In this document: positions 1 to 3,181 of the stretch, piece after piece
Position numbering within the stretch: position 1 is the stretch's first letter
Layout: each line of letters starts with the position of its first letter
From: Paracoccaceae bacterium
Lineage (GTDB): Bacteria > Pseudomonadota > Alphaproteobacteria > Rhodobacterales > Rhodobacteraceae
NCBI GenBank assembly: GCA_026984895.1
Contig: JALSRF010000507.1
Span: forward strand, 1 to 6,040
Length of the DNA: 6,040 bases
Direction: 5' to 3'
The notes under the pieces: model-generated
Databases searched by the model: none
The model's input: only the letters and a program-made list of their open reading frames with translations
What the model was told of the DNA's origin: nothing
Program-made: the position numbers and the translations under genes

Positions 1-806
1 TTGCCGGCCGGAACTGGCGCAACCTCAAGGTGCTGGCGCCGCTGTTGGCGCTGGCGGGTGCAAACCTCTGGTTTCTGGCCGACCCGCAGGCGGCGGTGCC
101 CCAGGGGGGCGCCGTGCGCCTGGGCTTTGGCGCGGTCTTGACGCTGATCATGCTGATCGGCGGGCGGATCATCCCCAGTTTCACCCGCAACTGGCTGGCG
201 GGGCGCCCGGGGGGGGCGGATCGGGGGCCGATGCCGGTGCCGTTCAACCGGTTCGATGCGGCGGTCGTGGCCGTGTCGCTGCTGGCGCTTGCGGGGTGGA
301 TTGCGGGGCGCGCGGGGGAGGCGCCCGGCGCGCGGACGGCGCTGGCGGGGCTGGCGGGGCTGGCGGGGCTTGGCCATCTGCTGCGCCTGGCGCGCTGGCA
401 GGGGCGGCGCTGCCTTGGCAATCCGCTTCTGGCGGTGCTGCACGGCTTCTACCTGTTCGTGCCGCTGGGGTTCGTCCTGCTGGGCGGGGCGCTGGCGCTG
501 GGCGACGGCGCGCTGTCGCAGGCGGCGGTGCACCTGTGGGGCATCGGCGCGATCGGCGGCATGACGATGGCGGTGATGCTGCGCGCTTCGCTTGGCCATA
601 CCGGGCGGGCGCTGCGCGCGGATGCGCCCGCCAGGGCAATGACCGTGCTGCTGGCGGCGGCGGCCCTGCTGCGCGGTGCCGGTGCGCTCTGGCCGGCAGC
701 GGGGCTGATCGAGGCGGCGGGGCTGGCCTGGATTGCCGGTTTCGCGATTTTCGCCTTTCGCGTCGGCCCGTGGCTGGTGCGCCCCAGGCTGGCGCCGGCC
801 CGGTAG
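1..806 (+). CDS. nnrS: NnrS family protein, 5'-truncated by the window edge
   Basis: This is a multi-pass inner-membrane protein of the NnrS family. A characterised member from Rhodobacter sphaeroides is reported as a haem- and copper-containing protein linked to nitric oxide metabolism and nitrosative stress; that role here is inferred from family. The reading frame is open from position 3 and ends with TAG at 804-806, giving about 267 residues. Family members are usually near 400 residues, so roughly the first third lies upstream. Visible landmarks are AGRNWRNL at the start of the window, LIGGRIIPSFTRNWL, and the conserved block WGIGAIGGMTMAVMLRASLG followed by HTGR. Eight or so hydrophobic stretches fit transmembrane helices, among them LLALAGANLWFLA, AVLTLIMLIGG, AAVVAVSLLALAGWIAG, LHGFYLFVPLGFVLLGGALA and GLAWIAGFAIFAF. 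The stretch LAGLAGLAG is encoded by three perfect 9-bp DNA repeats. The family call is firm. The gtg at 30 is not the true start, because the conserved sequence continues upstream of it. Confidence 0.93.
   Translation, partial: AGRNWRNLKVLAPLLALAGANLWFLADPQAAVPQGGAVRLGFGAVLTLIMLIGGRIIPSFTRNWLAGRPGGADRGPMPVPFNRFDAAVVAVSLLALAGWIAGRAGEAPGARTALAGLAGLAGLGHLLRLARWQGRRCLGNPLLAVLHGFYLFVPLGFVLLGGALALGDGALSQAAVHLWGIGAIGGMTMAVMLRASLGHTGRALRADAPARAMTVLLAAAALLRGAGALWPAAGLIEAAGLAWIAGFAIFAFRVGPWLVRPRLAPAR
342..368 (+). repeat. Three perfect tandem copies of a 9-bp unit inside nnrS
   Basis: CTGGCGGGG occurs three times in a row (342-350, 351-359, 360-368), in frame, encoding Leu-Ala-Gly three times within a hydrophobic helix of the NnrS protein. 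The unit keeps the reading frame and the helix character, so copy-number change here would be tolerated. It is probably a slippage product in GC-rich coding DNA and not a functional element. Confidence 0.8.
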
Positions 807-836
807 GCGGGCGAGGCGGCAGGCGGGCGAAGCGGC
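805..836 (+). repeat. 16-bp tandem duplication overlapping the nnrS stop codon
   Basis: Positions 805-820 read AGGCGGGCGAGGCGGC and 821-836 repeat this with a single change (G815 becomes A831). The first copy begins inside the TAG stop of nnrS (804-806). The duplication is head to tail with no spacer. No coding or structural role is evident; replication slippage in a G-rich tract would explain it. Confidence 0.75.
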
Positions 837-868
837 ACGGGTGAGACGGGGCGGGGCTGACGCCTTTC

Positions 869-880
869 ATTTGATCAAAT
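869..880. promoter_or_regulatory. 12-bp perfect palindrome in an A/T-rich island, possible operator
   Basis: ATTTGATCAAAT is self-complementary over all 12 bases and is the only notably A/T-rich patch in the 219-bp gap between nnrS and the aldehyde dehydrogenase gene. It lies about 145 bp upstream of the dehydrogenase start, a plausible place for a transcription factor site. It resembles an FNR/NnrR half-site pair (TTGAT and ATCAA), but the halves overlap and are not separated by four bases, so it is not a standard FNR box. No convincing -35/-10 pair could be placed next to it. The binding factor, if any, is unknown. Confidence 0.35.
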
Positions 881-990
881 TCAGGCCCGGGGTGCGTTTT
901 CCGTTGACGGCCGCCGCCAAAGGCGACAACCTGCGCCTCGGGCCTGGGCCGCCGGCAGCGCACGGGCGGCGCGGGGCCCGATGGACGGGA

Positions 991-1005
991 CGCCCCGCCG
1001 GGGCG
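991..1005 (+). other. Small GC hairpin in the leader of the aldehyde dehydrogenase gene
   Basis: CGCCCC (991-996) and GGGGCG (1000-1005) form a 6-bp perfect stem around a GCC loop. The hairpin ends 8 bases before the G-rich ribosome binding site (about 1014-1018) of the gene starting at 1026. It has no following T-run, so it is not a typical intrinsic terminator. In DNA this GC-rich it may be fortuitous. Confidence 0.35.
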
Positions 1006-1025
1006 GCGAATGCGGGGAAAGCAGC

Positions 1026-2458
1026 ATGATCGAGAAAAGACGATTCTATATCGACGGCGCCTGGGTGGCGCCGGCCGAGGGGCATGATTTCGAGGTGCTC
1101 AACCCGTCCAACGAAGAGCCTGTCGGGGTCATTTCCCTTGGAACTCAGTCGGATACCGACGCCGCCGTTGCCGCCGCCGGGCGGGCCTTCGATAGCTGGA
1201 GCCGGTCGTCCAGGGACGAGCGCCTGCAGGTTCTCACGCGCCTTCTCGAAGCCTATCAGGAGCGTTCCGGCGAGATGGCCGAGATCATGAGCCTCGAGAT
1301 GGGGGCCCCGATCGACCTGGCCCGCAGCGCCCAGGTCGGGGCCGGGACCTGGCATCTGAAAGGGGCGATCCGGGCCTTGAAGGATTTCGAATTTGACCAA
1401 ATGCTGGGGCCCCATGCGCCGACCGATCGCATCCTGCATGAACCGGTCGGGGTTGCCGCTCTGATCACGCCGTGGAACTGGCCGATGAACCAGATCGCGC
1501 TGAAAGTGGCGCCGGCCATCGCCGCGGGCTGCACCATGGTGCTGAAACCCTCCGAGATCGCGCCGCTTTCGGCGCTTCTGTTTGCCGAAATGGTGGATGC
1601 GGCGGGGCTGCGGGGGTGTTCAACCTGGTGAATGGCGACGGCGCGGGCGTGGGCAGCCAGCTGAGCGCTCATCCGGGCATCGACATGATCTCGTTTACCG
1701 GCTCGTCGCGCGCGGGCAAGCTGATTTCCATGGCGGCGGCGGATACGATCAAGCGGGTGAGTCTGGAACTTGGCGGCAAGGGCGCCAACCTGATCTTTGC
1801 CGATGCCGACGACAAGGCGGTGGTGCGCGGGGTTCGCCACTGTTTCCAGAACAGCGGCCAGTCGTGCAACGCCCCGACCCGGATGCTGGTCGAGGCGGCG
1901 CGCTACGAGGCGGCGGTGAGCGAGGCCGCGCGCGAGGCCGAACGCACCGCCGTGGACGAGGCGATGAAACCGGGCCGGCACATCGGGCCGGTGGTCTCGC
2001 AACAGCAATACGACAAGATCCAGGCGCTGATCCAGAAGGGCATCGACGAGGGGGCGCGTCTGGTCGCCGGCGGGCCCGGGCGCCCGGAGGGGCGCAACCG
2101 CGGCTATTTCGTGCGCCCCACCGTGTTTGCCGACGTGACGCCCGAGATGACCATTGCGCGCGAGGAAATCTTCGGGCCGGTGTTGTCGATCATGAAATTC
2201 GGCGACGAGGCCGAGGCCGAGCGCATTGCCAACGATACGGTTTACGGGCTGACCAACTATGTGCAGACCGGCGACAAGGCGCGTGCGCGGCGGCTGGCGC
2301 GCCGGTTGCGCTCGGGCATGGTCGAGATCAACGGAACCGGGCGCGGCGCCGGCGCGCCGTTTGGCGGATACCGGCAGTCGGGCAACGGGCGCGAGGGCGG
2401 CCTCTGGGGGTTGCAGGAGTTTCTCGAAGTGAAGTCGGTCAGCGGCTGGGAGGAATAG
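1026..2458 (+). pseudogene. NAD(P)-dependent aldehyde dehydrogenase, disrupted by a frameshift
   Basis: A member of the aldehyde dehydrogenase superfamily, oxidising an aldehyde to the carboxylic acid with NAD(P)+ in the cytoplasm. The substrate cannot be told from sequence. The N-terminal part (1026-1610) carries FYIDGAWV, the cofactor-binding segment ITPWNWPMNQIALKVAPAIA and KPSEIAPLS. It then hits a TGA at 1629-1631. The same protein continues in the +2 frame from about 1616 with GVFNLVNGDG, the turn FTGSSRAGK, the general-base Glu in LELGGKGAN (1766-1768), the nucleophile Cys in NSGQSCNAPTRM (1865-1867), and EEIFGPVLSIMKF, ending TAG 2456-2458. Between Leu (CTG 1608-1610) and GVFN a Pro-Ala pair expected in the family is missing. 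The data fit loss of 4 bp next to a run of five G. Restored, the protein would be about 478 residues, normal for the family. The start at 1026 is chosen over 981 because GGGGA precedes it by about seven bases and the family N-terminus begins there. It loosely resembles the 6-oxolauric acid / succinoylsemialdehyde-pyridine dehydrogenase branch; that is tentative. Confidence 0.88.
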
Positions 2459-2459
2459 G

Positions 2460-2479
2460 CGCGCGGGTTTCTTCGCGCG
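2460..2479. terminator. Hairpin directly after the aldehyde dehydrogenase stop
   Basis: CGCGCG (2460-2465) pairs with CGCGCG (2474-2479) around the loop GGTTTCTT. It begins two bases after the TAG stop. It is a short stem without a downstream T-run, so a role in ending transcription or protecting the 3' end is only suggested by position. Confidence 0.35.
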
Positions 2480-2486
2480 GCGCATC

Positions 2487-2526
2487 GAGGGGGCTGTCCG
2501 CCCCCTCCTGGCCCGTCGCGGGCCAG
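2487..2526. terminator. Two back-to-back 8-bp hairpins between convergent genes
   Basis: GAGGGGGC (2487-2494) pairs perfectly with GCCCCCTC (2500-2507) around TGTCC. Immediately after, CTGGCCCG (2508-2515) pairs perfectly with CGGGCCAG (2519-2526) around TCG. Both stems work on either strand, and they sit between the 3' end of the plus-strand aldehyde dehydrogenase gene and the 3' end of minus-strand putR. A bidirectional transcription barrier is the natural reading. Neither side has the T-run of a textbook intrinsic terminator, so Rho-dependent or structure-only termination is possible. Confidence 0.5.
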
Positions 2527-2560
2527 TTCACCCCCGAGGATATTTCGCGACAGAAGAAGG
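2527..2560. other. Unpaired C-run / A-rich intergenic segment, possible dispersed motif
   Basis: After the double hairpin comes TTCACCCCCGAGGATATTT followed by a short A/G-rich stretch ending in AGAAGAAGG. It is not part of either gene and has no self-pairing. From memory, similar CCCCGAG-TATTT-AAGAAG-type segments recur beside gene ends in Rhodobacterales genomes. This window holds one copy only, so repetition cannot be shown here. Confidence 0.3.
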
Positions 2561-2574
2561 CGCGCGCGGGGCGG

Positions 2575-3081
2575 TCAGCCGAGCGTGTCCTTGACCGCTT
2601 CCATCGAGACGTGTGTCGAGGTGTTGGCGACGAAGGGCAGGGTGGATACCTTTTCGCCCAGCACCGCGCGATAGGCCCTGATGTCGGTGGTGCGGATTTT
2701 CAGCAGGTAGTCGAAGGCGCCGGCGATCATGTGGCATTGTTCCACTTCGCCCAGTTCGCGCACCGCGGCATTGAAGGCGGACAGGGCCTTTTCCGAGGTG
2801 TCCGACAGTTTGACCTCAACGAAGGCGACATGTTCCAGATGCAGTTTCTTCGGGTCGATCATGGCGCGAAACCCGGTGATGTAGCCTTCGTCGCGCAGTC
2901 GTTTCAGCCGCACCTGGCACGGGCTTTTCGAAAGGCCGACGCGGCGGGCCAGTTCGGTGACAGGCAGCCGACCGTCCGTGCACAAGAGCTTGATGATTTT
3001 CCGGTCGTAGCGGTCAAGTGGATCGGATTTTTGCAATATTTCTTGTTCCCATGCCTTTTGTTCGGCGTCAATTACCATCAT
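2575..3081 (-). CDS. putR: Lrp/AsnC family transcriptional regulator, PutR
   Basis: A cytoplasmic DNA-binding regulator of the Lrp/AsnC family. Rhodobacter capsulatus has an Lrp-like activator (PutR) that is required for putA expression and encoded divergently from it; this gene has the same arrangement. The protein has 168 residues from ATG at 3081 (167 from the adjacent ATG at 3078) and ends with TGA at 2577-2575. Residues about 23-75 form the winged helix-turn-helix: DRYDRKIIKLLCTDGRL, then ELARRVGLSKSPCQVRLKRL with the recognition helix near 50-62, and DEGYITGF. Residues about 84-160 form the RAM effector domain, with the ligand-site signature GAFDYLLKIRTTD at 121-133. The N-terminal extension of about 20 residues before the helix-turn-helix is slightly longer than in E. 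coli Lrp. On the minus strand AGGA lies 3 bases before the first ATG and 6 before the second, so the second may be the real start. The open frame continues upstream to 3720, but only this part resembles the family. Proline as effector is inferred from context. Confidence 0.9.
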   Translation of the reverse strand: MMVIDAEQKAWEQEILQKSDPLDRYDRKIIKLLCTDGRLPVTELARRVGLSKSPCQVRLKRLRDEGYITGFRAMIDPKKLHLEHVAFVEVKLSDTSEKALSAFNAAVRELGEVEQCHMIAGAFDYLLKIRTTDIRAYRAVLGEKVSTLPFVANTSTHVSMEAVKDTLG

Positions 3082-3092
3082 TTTTCCTGCTG

Positions 3093-3122
3093 AGAAAGGA
3101 TTTTCGGGAAAAAAGCCTTTCT
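3093..3122. promoter_or_regulatory. Overlapping inverted repeats between putR and putA, likely PutR operator
   Basis: The 100-bp gap between the divergent starts holds an A/T-rich segment with AGAAAGG (3093-3099) facing CCTTTCT (3116-3122). A second inverted pair, TTTTC (3101-3105) and GAAAA (3108-3112), lies within it, centred one base away. Lrp-type proteins bind degenerate, A/T-centred palindromes and often regulate both their own gene and the divergent target. The site is 11 bp from the putR start and about 60 bp upstream of the putA start, suitable for autoregulation and putA activation. A weak -10-like TAGGCT at 3132-3137 points toward putA, but no good -35 was found. Operator identity is inferred. 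Confidence 0.5.
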
Positions 3123-3146
3123 GATTTCTGCTAGGCTGTGGCGGCC

Positions 3147-3176
3147 CCGGGCTGCAGAAGTCCGGGCTGCAGGAGG
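3147..3176 (+). repeat. 11-bp direct repeat running into the putA ribosome binding site
   Basis: CCGGGCTGCAG occurs at 3147-3157 and again at 3162-3172, offset by 15 bp. The last two bases of the second copy begin AGGAGG (3171-3176), a near-ideal Shine-Dalgarno sequence five bases before the putA ATG at 3182. This strong site supports the start chosen for putA. The duplication may be slippage, or may affect leader folding; each copy contains the palindrome CTGCAG, so the two copies can pair with each other. Confidence 0.6.
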
Positions 3177-3181
3177 AAGCC

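Noticed and set aside
869..880. FNR/NnrR box serving nnrS or the aldehyde dehydrogenase gene
   Set aside because: The standard site has four bases between TTGAT and ATCAA. Here the half-sites overlap with no spacer, so the FNR-type assignment does not hold; only a generic palindrome is claimed.
1605..1631. Programmed ribosomal frameshift in the aldehyde dehydrogenase gene
   Set aside because: No known slippery heptamer or downstream stimulatory structure is evident. Bridging the frames would still leave residues missing from a conserved stretch. No family precedent is known to me; a deletion or sequencing error is simpler.
1256..2485. A 409-codon open frame on the minus strand opposite the aldehyde dehydrogenase gene
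   Set aside because: The plus-strand frames carry all aldehyde dehydrogenase motifs, while the antisense translation is compositionally biased with no family features.
1582..3093. A 503-codon plus-strand open frame running from the aldehyde dehydrogenase gene through the gap and across putR
   Set aside because: It crosses two supported genes and an intergenic region in the wrong frame, and is Arg/Gly-rich with no motif. It is a compositional artefact.
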